Positions 1 to 6,192 of a DNA stretch of 7,597 bases are shown in pieces. Both the position numbers and the translations under genes were made by a program. The first letter of the stretch is position 1. Every line of letters begins with the position of its first letter. Source of the DNA: an uncultured Clostridia bacterium (GTDB lineage: Bacteria; Bacillota; Clostridia; Lachnospirales; Anaerotignaceae); contig CAJTZO010000066.1 of NCBI GenBank assembly GCA_910583755.1, forward strand, positions 1 through 7,597, in the 5' to 3' direction. A model generated the notes under the pieces. The model saw only the letters and a list, made by a program, of their open reading frames with translations, had not been told where the DNA came from and did no database searches.

Positions 1-655
1 TCCTAATATTTATTTGATTACTTTTAAAATCAATATCTTGTAATGTTAAAGCAAGCAGCTCCCCTATTCTGCAACCTGTCCAAAATAAAATTTCAAATAT
101 AACATAATATTTGCTGTCTTTTTCGATTGTAGCAATAAATTTGTCATATTCTTCTTTTGTCCAAAAATCCAATCTATCTGCATCAGACTTTCCCATTTTC
201 TTTACTTTTTTGCAAGGATTGCTTACTAAATTGTAAATATTACACGCATGAGTAAATAATGCTGTCATCTGATTTTGAATCATTCTCAAATAAGTTTGAG
301 AATATCCTTTTTCTCTCATCGTATTTTGCCATTGTATCAAATCTGCTGGAGTAATACTATTCATTGCCTTATTTCCGAAGTATGGAACAATATGTGCTTT
401 TATCATGTACTTTTTATTTCTAATACTTCTTTCTTTTAGCTCACACTTTTTATCTTCAAAATAAATATCTATAAAATCAGATACTTTCATATTCATATCA
501 GCATGAGCTTTGTTTAAAAATTTCCTTTCCCATTCCTGTCCCTCTTTTTTTGTGGCAAATCCTCTTTTCTTTTTATGCTTTTTTTCTCCTGTCCAATCAG
601 TATAATAAAACTGTACTGTCCAAGTATGCGTTTTGTTGTCTTTTGTTATTGACAT
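1..655 (-). CDS. int: Tyrosine recombinase/integrase, C-terminal part cut by window edge
   Basis: Site-specific integrase of the phage/ICE tyrosine recombinase family, which would cut and rejoin the element's att sites. The first 218 residues are present. Residues about 8-50 (TWTVQFYYTDWTGEKKHKKK onward) look like the arm-type DNA-binding domain with its basic turn. Residues 57-150 resemble the SAM-like core-binding domain. The catalytic domain begins near 165 (FWTKEEYDKF). FWTGCRIGELLAL at 191-203 carries the first catalytic arginine, R196. The remaining catalytic residues, including the tyrosine, lie beyond the edge. The ATG start is preceded by AAGGAGAG inside the last codons of the upstream gene. 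The upstream stop TAA abuts this ATG with no spacer, so the two are probably translationally coupled. Assignment is firm; element type is not. Confidence 0.93.
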   Translation of the reverse strand, partial: MSITKDNKTHTWTVQFYYTDWTGEKKHKKKRGFATKKEGQEWERKFLNKAHADMNMKVSDFIDIYFEDKKCELKERSIRNKKYMIKAHIVPYFGNKAMNSITPADLIQWQNTMREKGYSQTYLRMIQNQMTALFTHACNIYNLVSNPCKKVKKMGKSDADRLDFWTKEEYDKFIATIEKDSKYYVIFEILFWTGCRIGELLALTLQDIDFKSNQINIR

Positions 656-847
656 TTACATCTCTCCTTGTTCGCCATATGTTTTTTCTTCCCAATAAGG
701 TCTTGGTACTTTTCCAGCTACAATAATATAGCCATTTTGTAAAAGTTCCTTGTTCATCTGTCGTACTAATTTGTAGGCATGAGCTTTTGAAATACATAAT
801 TTTTCTGCAATTTCTTCTGCAGAAACCATATATTTGTTTTTATTCAT
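656..847 (-). CDS. Small excisionase-like helix-turn-helix protein
   Basis: 63-residue DNA-binding protein. Residues 7-30 (MVSAEEIAEKLCISKAHAYK onward) form a typical HTH. The C-terminal part (IIVAGKVPRPYWEEKTYG) matches the 'GRVPR-x-Y-F/W-EEK' pattern that I recall from short proteins next to integrases in Clostridia. Its position directly before int with zero spacing, under the same promoter, suggests excisionase (recombination directionality) or an int regulator. That role is inference from context. The start at 847 has only a weak GAAG-type ribosome binding site; the next in-frame ATG, at residue 7, has none better. A longer open frame across the xis/int junction at 597-797 is not supported. 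Confidence 0.8.
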   Translation of the reverse strand: MNKNKYMVSAEEIAEKLCISKAHAYKLVRQMNKELLQNGYIIVAGKVPRPYWEEKTYGEQGEM

Positions 848-893
848 AATATCATCTTCTTCAATATTATTTATATTTATTATTTATAATGAT

Positions 894-922
894 ATATTAC
901 CATTTTAAATAATAAAAGTCAA
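894..922 (-). promoter_or_regulatory. Promoter of the xis-int operon
   Basis: On the minus strand, -35 TTGACT (922-917), a 17-bp spacer and -10 TAATAT (899-894) preceded by TGG, an extended -10 element. It lies about 47 bp before the excisionase start. Being near consensus, it should be active unless repressed. It is divergent from the repressor promoter at 957-985, with the two -35 boxes 34 bp apart. Confidence 0.78.
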
Positions 923-947
923 CACTTTTTATTCTTATTTGTTATAG

Positions 948-963
948 TTATCATTCTTGATAA
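948..963. promoter_or_regulatory. Candidate operator, perfect 6-bp inverted repeat
   Basis: TTATCA-TTCT-TGATAA is a perfect palindrome with a 4-bp centre, lying between the divergent promoters and covering the -35 box of the rightward one. Related half-sites lie at 888-894 (AATGATA, over the end of the xis-int -10) and 990-995 (TTATCA, near the predicted start of the rightward transcript). Size and placement fit binding by the adjacent XRE repressor. The assignment is inference, and in AT-rich DNA short matches can be chance. Confidence 0.5.
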
Positions 964-985
964 TATTTTCTAGCTATGCTATACT
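957..985 (+). promoter_or_regulatory. Promoter of the 210-aa repressor
   Basis: -35 TTGATA (957-962), 17-bp spacer, -10 TATACT (980-985) with TGC directly before it (extended -10). Predicted transcription start is near 992, giving a leader of about 28 nt with the ribosome binding site AGAGGTG ahead of the ATG at 1020. The -35 lies inside the palindrome at 948-963, which suggests autoregulation. Confidence 0.75.
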
Positions 986-1019
986 GTAATTATCATAAAA
1001 TTTAGAAAAGAGGTGCTAT

Positions 1020-1652
1020 ATGGAAAATTCTAATACAATAGGTTCTCGTATTAAATCATTAAGACAATCTATGAAATTAAATCAAATAGAATTTGCTAAG
1101 ACACTAGGAATTAAACAATCTACTTTATCCAGTTATGAAAATGGTGTTGTTTCTCCTTCTAGTGACATATTGCTTACTATTGCTGAAAATTATCATATTT
1201 CATTAGATTGGTTATTTGGACTATCTGATAATCAAGTCAATATGTCTTCTATTGCTGATTTTGCTTCTTCTTTATTTCAGCTTAATGACAAAAATGAAGT
1301 TAGATTTGAATTAGATATCAATGAACATCTTCCTAATGATTTAGAAACAGAAAATAATCGTTGGACTGCCTCTATTACATTTTATGGAAATGATAAAGAG
1401 CATGATTATAATGCTGTTATTTGTCAATTTTTATCTTCTTTTAAAGAAAACAGAGATTCATTTGAGCATTATTTTACAACAAAAGAATTGTTTGACTTAT
1501 GGAAAGAAAAAGAACTGCAATATTATAAAGAATTAGGTTTTACTCAAAAAAAATATAAAGAATTAGATAATAAAACTCGTCTTCAATTACAGAAAGAATA
1601 TCTTTTAAAAGAAGTATTACAACATCAGCAAGAAACAAAAAAGAAACCATAA
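1020..1652 (+). CDS. XRE-family (Cro/CI-type) transcriptional repressor, 210 aa
   Basis: Cytoplasmic DNA-binding regulator. Residues about 7-68 form an HTH_3/XRE domain: IGSRIKSLRQSMKLNQIEFA, then the recognition helix around KQSTLSSYENG (32-42), ending LDWLFGLSD. The rest (about 75-210) is charged, with no recognisable peptidase or LexA/CI cleavage motif. Its last 60 residues are rich in Lys, Glu and Gln and probably helical. The ATG has AGAGGTG four to five bases upstream. It is transcribed away from xis-int across a shared control region, so it most likely represses those genes and itself (inference). The stop codon lies inside the left arm of the following terminator. The ligand or inducer cannot be told from the sequence. 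Confidence 0.88.
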   Translation: MENSNTIGSRIKSLRQSMKLNQIEFAKTLGIKQSTLSSYENGVVSPSSDILLTIAENYHISLDWLFGLSDNQVNMSSIADFASSLFQLNDKNEVRFELDINEHLPNDLETENNRWTASITFYGNDKEHDYNAVICQFLSSFKENRDSFEHYFTTKELFDLWKEKELQYYKELGFTQKKYKELDNKTRLQLQKEYLLKEVLQHQQETKKKP

Positions 1653-1671
1653 AATAAATGGTTTCTTTTTT
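1637..1671. terminator. Bidirectional intrinsic terminator between convergent repressors
   Basis: Perfect 14-bp inverted repeat: AAAAAAGAAACCAT (1637-1650), 7-nt loop, ATGGTTTCTTTTTT (1658-1671). A run of six T closes it on the plus strand, and the mirrored A-run gives a U-tract on the minus strand. It can therefore end both the plus-strand repressor and the minus-strand repressor that stops at 1693. Confidence 0.9.
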
Positions 1672-1692
1672 ATAATAATGAATAGAGCTATA

Positions 1693-2199
1693 TTAGTCTT
1701 TTTCATTATTTTCAATATTAAATTCTTCTAAAATTCCATTTTTTATAACATCATAATACAATCTATTTTGCAATAATAATAAAAGAAATTCTGAAAAAGA
1801 TTTTAGAGATTTTTGCACTGCCTCCTCAAATAATTGCTCTACATTATGGGGCATATTATTCTTTTCAGTGAAAATTTTTTTTGCCTGATAATAAAGCAAT
1901 TCCATAAAAAAATAGTCTGTATTTTTTAAAGAAATATCATTTTGTTTCAGTTGCTTCATTATTTTTTTATACCATAAGTTTTTTCTTTCCATATATTTTA
2001 CATCTGAATTTCCTATCAAATAATCTACAGATACATCAAATATATTTGCTATTCTTATAATATCTTTTAAACTAGGGTGGTTTCTTCCATTTTCATAATT
2101 TGCAATAGTTGTATATCCATAATTCAGCATACTTCCTAATTCTACTTGTGTTAGATTTTTTTCTTTTCTTAATTCTTTGAGTCTTTGTGAAAACTTCAA
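1693..2199 (-). CDS. Second XRE-family repressor, 168 aa, TTG start
   Basis: Residues about 4-62 form an XRE HTH: FSQRLKELRKEKNLTQVELG, then a recognition helix near YTTIANYENGRNHPS and the closing IFDVSVDYLIGNSD. The remaining 100 residues are probably helical, with a run of leucines (FLLLLLQ) that could be a dimer interface, and no membrane or peptidase signature. The start is TTG at 2199. The codon immediately upstream in frame is TGA, so no longer version exists, and GGAG lies at 2212-2209, nine bases before the TTG. The HTH begins four residues in, which leaves no room for a later start. It converges on the first repressor and diverges from the 66-aa Cro-like gene, an arrangement like a phage CI/Cro switch (inference). 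Confidence 0.87.
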   Translation of the reverse strand: MKFSQRLKELRKEKNLTQVELGSMLNYGYTTIANYENGRNHPSLKDIIRIANIFDVSVDYLIGNSDVKYMERKNLWYKKIMKQLKQNDISLKNTDYFFMELLYYQAKKIFTEKNNMPHNVEQLFEEAVQKSLKSFSEFLLLLLQNRLYYDVIKNGILEEFNIENNEKD

Positions 2200-2251
2200 T
2201 CAAAACATCTCCAACTCTTTTTATTAAAATAATCTATTTTTTTCTAAAAAT

Positions 2252-2280
2252 ATTATATCATATTATGAATATAATCACAA
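2252..2280 (-). promoter_or_regulatory. Promoter of the 168-aa repressor
   Basis: On the minus strand, -35 TTGTGA (2280-2275), 17-bp spacer and a perfect -10 TATAAT (2257-2252) preceded by TGA (extended -10). It lies about 50 bp upstream of the TTG start. The -35 is embedded in the partial palindrome ATCA-CAA-TGAT (2274-2284), so a bound repressor would cover it. Confidence 0.75.
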
Positions 2281-2306
2281 TGATAAATACATAATGTTTA
2301 TAATCA
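2270..2306. promoter_or_regulatory. Candidate operator region of the divergent repressor/Cro-like pair
   Basis: TATAATCA occurs at 2270-2277 and again at 2299-2306 (29 bp apart), and an ATCA-CAA-TGAT inverted repeat occupies 2274-2284. ATCATTCT at 2303-2310 is identical to the core of the palindrome at 948-963. The second TATAATCA contains TATAAT (2299-2304), a possible -10 for the rightward gene but without a good -35. An alternative rightward promoter is TTGTAC (2312-2317) with a poor -10 at 2335-2340. Low specificity because the DNA is very AT-rich. Confidence 0.4.
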
Positions 2307-2319
2307 TTCTGTTGTACTT

Positions 2320-2350
2320 CTCCATTTTAGCTAATAATAAAACAATGGAG
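2320..2350 (+). promoter_or_regulatory. Hairpin that pairs with the ribosome binding site of the Cro-like gene
   Basis: CTCCATT (2320-2326) and AATGGAG (2344-2350) form a perfect 7-bp stem with a 17-nt loop. The GGAG at 2347-2350 is the only ribosome binding site for the ATG at 2361 and lies wholly inside the right arm. If the transcript starts upstream of 2320, as the -10-like TATAAT at 2299-2304 would give, initiation would be damped. If it starts further downstream, the hairpin is absent. Confidence 0.5.
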
Positions 2351-2360
2351 ATGATGATAA

Positions 2361-2561
2361 ATGATAGATTTTAGTCCTATGTGGAAGTTAATGCAAGAAA
2401 AAGGAATATCTCAATATTACTTATTGAAAAAAGTTGGTATTGATAATAAAACACTATATAGTATAAAGAACAATGGAAATATAACTTTATTAACTTTAGA
2501 AAAACTATGTCGTGCAATGCAATGTACTCCTAATGATATTGTGAGATTTATAGATGATTAA
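2361..2561 (+). CDS. Cro/CI-type HTH regulator, 66 aa
   Basis: Single-domain DNA-binding protein resembling the short Cro/C1-type HTH family (HTH_26, YozG-like). Residues 5-62 carry the pattern: MWKLMQEKGISQYYLLKKVG (helices 1-2), IDNKTLYSIKNNGNITLLTL (recognition helix and turn), then LCRAMQCTPNDIVRF. There is no extra domain, as expected for a Cro-like protein. The ATG at 2361 follows GGAG at 2347-2350 by ten bases; the nearer ATGs at 2351 and 2354 are out of frame. It is divergent from the 168-aa repressor and convergent with tuf. In a complete phage or ICE this gene would lead into an early operon, but here tuf follows directly, suggesting a deletion or an element end. Confidence 0.85.
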   Translation: MIDFSPMWKLMQEKGISQYYLLKKVGIDNKTLYSIKNNGNITLLTLEKLCRAMQCTPNDIVRFIDD

Positions 2562-2598
2562 TTAAATAATCAATACTTTAAACGAAAATAATAAAAAA

Positions 2599-2617
2599 TA
2601 GAGCCAAATTAGAGCCA
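2599..2617. repeat. Tandem TAGAGCCA repeat, possible integrase arm site near the att end
   Basis: TAGAGCCA occurs at 2599-2606 and 2610-2617, a period of 11 bp, about one helical turn, so both copies face the same side of DNA. Short tandem repeats with this period are known arm-type binding sites for integrases carrying an N-terminal arm-binding domain, which the int gene here has. The position between the last element gene and the tuf terminator fits an element end. No core or second att site can be shown because the left end is off the window. Confidence 0.4.
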
Positions 2618-2693
2618 TGCCCCATCTTTTGTGATAATATTTTTTTATTTTATTCTTTGTTTCTATTACTATTATCATAAATTATAAAAAAAT

Positions 2694-2729
2694 AAAACCC
2701 CTGAAAGCCTTATACTTTCAAGGGTTTTT
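2694..2729 (-). terminator. Intrinsic terminator of tuf (possibly bidirectional)
   Basis: AAAACCC-C-TGAAAG (2694-2707), 7-nt loop, CTTTCA-A-GGGTTTT (2715-2728). On the minus-strand transcript the single mismatch becomes a U-G wobble, giving a continuous 14-bp stem followed by a U-rich tract through about 2684. On the plus strand it is a C/A mismatch but is followed by five T, so it may also stop transcripts from the Cro-like gene. It lies 38 bp after the tuf stop. Confidence 0.9.
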
Positions 2730-2766
2730 CCGTTTTTACACAAACTATCTATTGACTAGATAAATA

Positions 2767-3960
2767 TTACTCAATGATTTCAGTAACAGAACCAGCACCT
2801 ACTGTTCTACCACCTTCACGGATAGCAAAACGAAGACCAGGAGCCATAGCTACTTTTGTAATCAATTCGATTGTCATTTCAACATTATCGCCAGGCATAC
2901 ACATTTCTGTACCTTCTGGAAGATTGATAATACCTGTAACGTCTGTTGTTCTAAAATAGAACTGTGGTCTATAGTTATTGAAGAAAGGAGTATGACGTCC
3001 ACCTTCTTCTTTGCTCAATACATAAACCTGTGCTTTAAATTTGTGGTGAGGTGTAATAGAACCTGGTTTTGCAAGAACCTGTCCTCTTTCAATTTCACTT
3101 CTTTGTACACCACGAAGAAGAACACCAATATTGTCACCTGCTTCTGCTTGGTCAAGAAGTTTTCTGAACATTTCAACGCCAGTTACAACAACTTTTCTAA
3201 TTTCTTCTGTCAAACCAACGATTTCAACTTCATCTTGTACTTTAACAACACCGCTTTCTACTCTACCTGTAGCAACTGTACCACGTCCTGTAATGGAGAA
3301 TACGTCTTCTACTGGCATCAAGAAAGGTTTATCTGTATCACGTTCTGGTTCAGGAATATAAGCTTCAATTTCGTTCATTAATTCAACAATTTTGTCGCCC
3401 CATTCACCTGCAGAATCTTGCAATGCTTGGTAAGCAGAACCTCTAATAATAGGAATATCATCACCAGGGAATTCATATTCAGAAAGAAGTTCTCTAATTT
3501 CCATTTCAACTAAGTCAAGAAGTTCTTCATCATCTACCATATCACATTTGTTCATAAATACAACGATATAAGGAACGCCTACCTGACGAGAAAGCAAGAT
3601 ATGCTCTCTTGTCTGAGCCATAGGACCATCTGTTGCAGCAACAACAAGGATAGCACCATCCATCTGAGCAGCACCAGTAATCATATTTTTAACATAGTCA
3701 GCATGTCCTGGGCAGTCAACGTGTGCGTAGTGTCTTGTAGGTGTTTCATATTCAACGTGAGCTGTAGAAATTGTAATACCACGTTCTCTTTCTTCTGGAG
3801 CTTTGTCAATGTTTTCAAACGCAACTGCTTCACCAATTTGATATCTTTCATGAAGTGTTTTTGTAATTGCAGCTGTTAAAGTTGTTTTACCATGGTCAAC
3901 GTGTCCAATGGTACCAATATTCATATGGGGTTTTGTTCTTTCAAATTTTTGCTTAGCCAT
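2767..3960 (-). CDS. tuf: Elongation factor Tu
   Basis: 397-residue translational GTPase that carries aminoacyl-tRNA to the ribosomal A site; the length is typical of bacterial EF-Tu. G-domain motifs: P-loop GHVDHGKT (19-26), switch I RGITI (60-64), DCPGH (82-86) with the catalytic His86, NKCD (137-140), and G5 region SAY (175-177). Domains II and III follow (about 210-397), including PVEDVFSITGRGTVATGRVE and the C-terminal GGRTVGAGSVTEIIE. The ATG at 3960 has AGGAGG at 3976-3971. An in-frame extension to 4035 reads through this ribosome binding site and the gene's own promoter and is rejected. It is the last gene of the str operon, with an additional promoter just upstream. The only curiosity is Tyr177 where most EF-Tu have Leu. 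Confidence 0.98.
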   Translation of the reverse strand: MAKQKFERTKPHMNIGTIGHVDHGKTTLTAAITKTLHERYQIGEAVAFENIDKAPEERERGITISTAHVEYETPTRHYAHVDCPGHADYVKNMITGAAQMDGAILVVAATDGPMAQTREHILLSRQVGVPYIVVFMNKCDMVDDEELLDLVEMEIRELLSEYEFPGDDIPIIRGSAYQALQDSAGEWGDKIVELMNEIEAYIPEPERDTDKPFLMPVEDVFSITGRGTVATGRVESGVVKVQDEVEIVGLTEEIRKVVVTGVEMFRKLLDQAEAGDNIGVLLRGVQRSEIERGQVLAKPGSITPHHKFKAQVYVLSKEEGGRHTPFFNNYRPQFYFRTTDVTGIINLPEGTEMCMPGDNVEMTIELITKVAMAPGLRFAIREGGRTVGAGSVTEIIE

Positions 3961-4006
3961 TTTTAAATATCCTCCTTTAAATTGTCTAAGAGTATCTTTT
4001 TCATTC

Positions 4007-4035
4007 ATTATATAGAATATTGCCAGTATTTGCAA
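4007..4035 (-). promoter_or_regulatory. tuf-specific promoter in the fusA-tuf gap
   Basis: On the minus strand, -35 TTGCAA (4035-4030), 17-bp spacer, -10 TATAAT (4012-4007). The predicted start near 4000 gives a leader of about 40 nt before the tuf ATG. The -35 sits inside a perfect 7-bp inverted repeat, TATTTGC-AA-GCAAATA (4027-4042). A separate promoter would allow EF-Tu to be made in excess over EF-G and ribosomal proteins, as is usual in bacteria. Confidence 0.68.
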
Positions 4036-4073
4036 GCAAATATTCCATTTTTACAGTGTTTTATATTAAAATT

Positions 4074-6164
4074 TTATGCATCTGCTTTTCTGCCTTCTAA
4101 AACTTTTTCCTGTACAGATTTAGGACAAGGTTCATAATGGTCAACTTCCATAACGTAAGTACCACGACCTTGAGATTTTGAACGAAGGTCTGTAGAATAA
4201 CCAAACATTTCAGCCAATGGTACATAAGAATGAATTACTTGTACACCACTTCTTGCCTCCATACCTTCAATTCTACCACGACGAGAGTTAATGTCACCAA
4301 TAACATCACCCATGTAATCTTCTGGTACGGATACAGTAACTTTCATAATAGGCTCCAGCAATACTGCATCGCCTTTTCTCATAGCTTCTTTAAAAGCCAT
4401 AGAACCTGCTACCTGATAAGCCATTTCAGAGGAGTCAACATCATGGTAAGAACCATCATATACTTCTGCTTTTACACCAAGTACAGGATAGCCGCCTAAG
4501 ATACCACTTTGCATTGCCTCTTGAATACCTTTATCAATTGCTGGAATATATTCTTTTGGAATAGAACCACCAACGGTACTATTTACAAATTCATAATTGT
4601 GTTCTGCGTCTGTGCCAATAGGATAGAATCTTACCTTACAGTGTCCATACTGTCCACGACCACCAGACTGACGAACAAATTTACCTTCTACATCAACCGC
4701 TTTTCTAAAGGTTTCTTTATAAGAAACTTGAGGTGCACCAACGTTTGCCTCTACTTTAAATTCTCTTAATAAACGGTCAACAATAATTTCTAAGTGAAGC
4801 TCACCCATACCTGCGATAATGGTATCACCTGTATCTTGGTTGGTATAAGTTTTAAAAGTTGGGTCTTCTTCTGCAAGTTTTGCCAAAGCAATTCCCATTT
4901 TATCTCTGCCAGCTTTTGTCTTTGGTTCAATAGCAACCTCAATAACTGGTTCTGGGAACACCATAGATTCCAAAATAACTTCATGGTCTTCATCACAGAT
5001 AGTATCACCAGTTGTTGTCAATTTAAAACCAACAGCTGCAGCAATATCACCAGAATATACTTTATCAATTTCTTCTCTATGGTTTGCGTGCATCTGTAAA
5101 ATACGTCCTACACGTTCTTTTTTCCCCTTTGTAGAGTTATGCACATAGGTACCAGAATTTAAAGTACCAGAGTACACACGGAAGAATGCTAATTTTCCAA
5201 CAAATGGGTCATTCATAATTTTAAATGCTAAAGCAGAGAAAGGTTCTTCATCAGAAGCATGTCTTTCTACTTCTTCACCACTGTCTGGGTCAATTCCTTT
5301 AATCGCAGGAATATCTGTAGGAGCTGGCATATAATCAATAACACCATCCAACAATTTTTGAACCCCTTTATTTCTATAAGCAGAACCACAGAATACAGGA
5401 ACTAATTCACAATTGATACAAGCCTTTCTCATCGCAATTTTTAATTCTTCCTCTGTAATTTCTTCTTCTGCAAGATATTTATCCATTAAATCTTCGTCTG
5501 TCTCTGCAACCGCTTCTATCATAAGCTGATGATATTCTTCTGCTTTTTCTTTCATATCAGCAGGAATTTCTTCTTCATCTACTTCTTTGCCTAAATCATC
5601 TTCATAAATAAAAGCTTTCATTTTCAGCAAATCAATAACGCCTACAAAATCGCTTTCTGCACCAATTGGCAAAAACATAGCGACTGGTTTACAGCCTAAT
5701 CTATCTTTCATCATTTGCAGTACATTATAAAAATCTGCACCCATAATGTCCATTTTGTTGACAAAAGCCATTCTAGGTACGTTATAGTTATCTGCCTGTC
5801 TCCAAACAGTTTCAGACTGTGGTTCTACACCACCCTTTGCACAGAATACACAAACTGCGCCGTCCAATACACGTAAAGAACGCTCAACTTCTACAGTAAA
5901 GTCAACGTGTCCTGGTGTATCAATAATATTTACTCTATTTTCATTCCACTGACAAGTTGTTGCAGCAGATGTAATTGTAATTCCTCTTTCTTGCTCTTGT
6001 TCCATCCAGTCCATAGTAGCAGTACCCTCATGAGTATCACCAATTTTATAATTACGTCCTGTATAGAACAAAATACGCTCTGTAAGAGTTGTTTTACCAG
6101 CATCAATATGCGCCATGATACCGATATTTCTAGTTTTAGCAAGTGGAAACGCTCTGTTTGCCAC
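4074..6164 (-). CDS. fusA: Elongation factor G, GTG start
   Basis: 696-residue ribosomal translocase GTPase, which moves tRNAs and mRNA after peptide transfer and acts with RRF in recycling. G domain: P-loop AHIDAGKT (18-25), switch I RGITI (60-64), DTPGH (82-86) with His86, NKMD (136-139). Domain II follows from about 295, domain III near 405-480 (GMGELHLEI), domain IV near 484-605 (RQSGGRGQYGHCKV), and domain V to the end (PIMKVTVSVPEDYMGDVIGD). The GTG at 6164 is preceded by AAGGAGGAG at 6179-6171, and the protein then begins MANRAFPL, the usual EF-G N-terminus. An ATG 22 codons upstream at 6230 would read through this ribosome binding site and is rejected. Third gene of the operon, 145 bp after rpsG and 113 bp before tuf. 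No truncation or frameshift. Confidence 0.98.
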   Translation of the reverse strand: MANRAFPLAKTRNIGIMAHIDAGKTTLTERILFYTGRNYKIGDTHEGTATMDWMEQEQERGITITSAATTCQWNENRVNIIDTPGHVDFTVEVERSLRVLDGAVCVFCAKGGVEPQSETVWRQADNYNVPRMAFVNKMDIMGADFYNVLQMMKDRLGCKPVAMFLPIGAESDFVGVIDLLKMKAFIYEDDLGKEVDEEEIPADMKEKAEEYHQLMIEAVAETDEDLMDKYLAEEEITEEELKIAMRKACINCELVPVFCGSAYRNKGVQKLLDGVIDYMPAPTDIPAIKGIDPDSGEEVERHASDEEPFSALAFKIMNDPFVGKLAFFRVYSGTLNSGTYVHNSTKGKKERVGRILQMHANHREEIDKVYSGDIAAAVGFKLTTTGDTICDEDHEVILESMVFPEPVIEVAIEPKTKAGRDKMGIALAKLAEEDPTFKTYTNQDTGDTIIAGMGELHLEIIVDRLLREFKVEANVGAPQVSYKETFRKAVDVEGKFVRQSGGRGQYGHCKVRFYPIGTDAEHNYEFVNSTVGGSIPKEYIPAIDKGIQEAMQSGILGGYPVLGVKAEVYDGSYHDVDSSEMAYQVAGSMAFKEAMRKGDAVLLEPIMKVTVSVPEDYMGDVIGDINSRRGRIEGMEARSGVQVIHSYVPLAEMFGYSTDLRSKSQGRGTYVMEVDHYEPCPKSVQEKVLEGRKADA

Positions 6165-6192
6165 GCTGAACTCCTCCTTTATGGTAAAAACC

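Larger units (their letters stand above)
1..2690. mobile_element. Regulatory/integration end of an integrative element or prophage remnant
   Basis: Seen: a tyrosine integrase, an excisionase-like gene and three Cro/CI-type regulators lie side by side, all more AT-rich than the neighbouring str operon. The block stops just before the tuf terminator. Known: int, xis and paired repressors typify the control module of ICEs and temperate phages. Inference: the right boundary lies between about 2562 and 2693, where an 11-bp-period direct repeat sits. The left boundary is outside the window. If the integrase 3' end marks the left end, as in Tn916 and many phages, the element is only about 3 kb and a remnant. 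If the element instead extends leftwards, this is its regulatory end. No structural, conjugation or replication gene is visible. Confidence 0.72.

Noticed and set aside
597..797. 66-codon minus-strand frame across the excisionase/integrase junction
   Set aside because: Overlaps two well-supported genes in another frame, has no family pattern and no convincing ribosome binding site.
3961..4035. N-terminal extension of EF-Tu starting at 4035
   Set aside because: It reads through the AGGAGG ribosome binding site and the tuf promoter; EF-Tu begins MAKQKFERTKPH.
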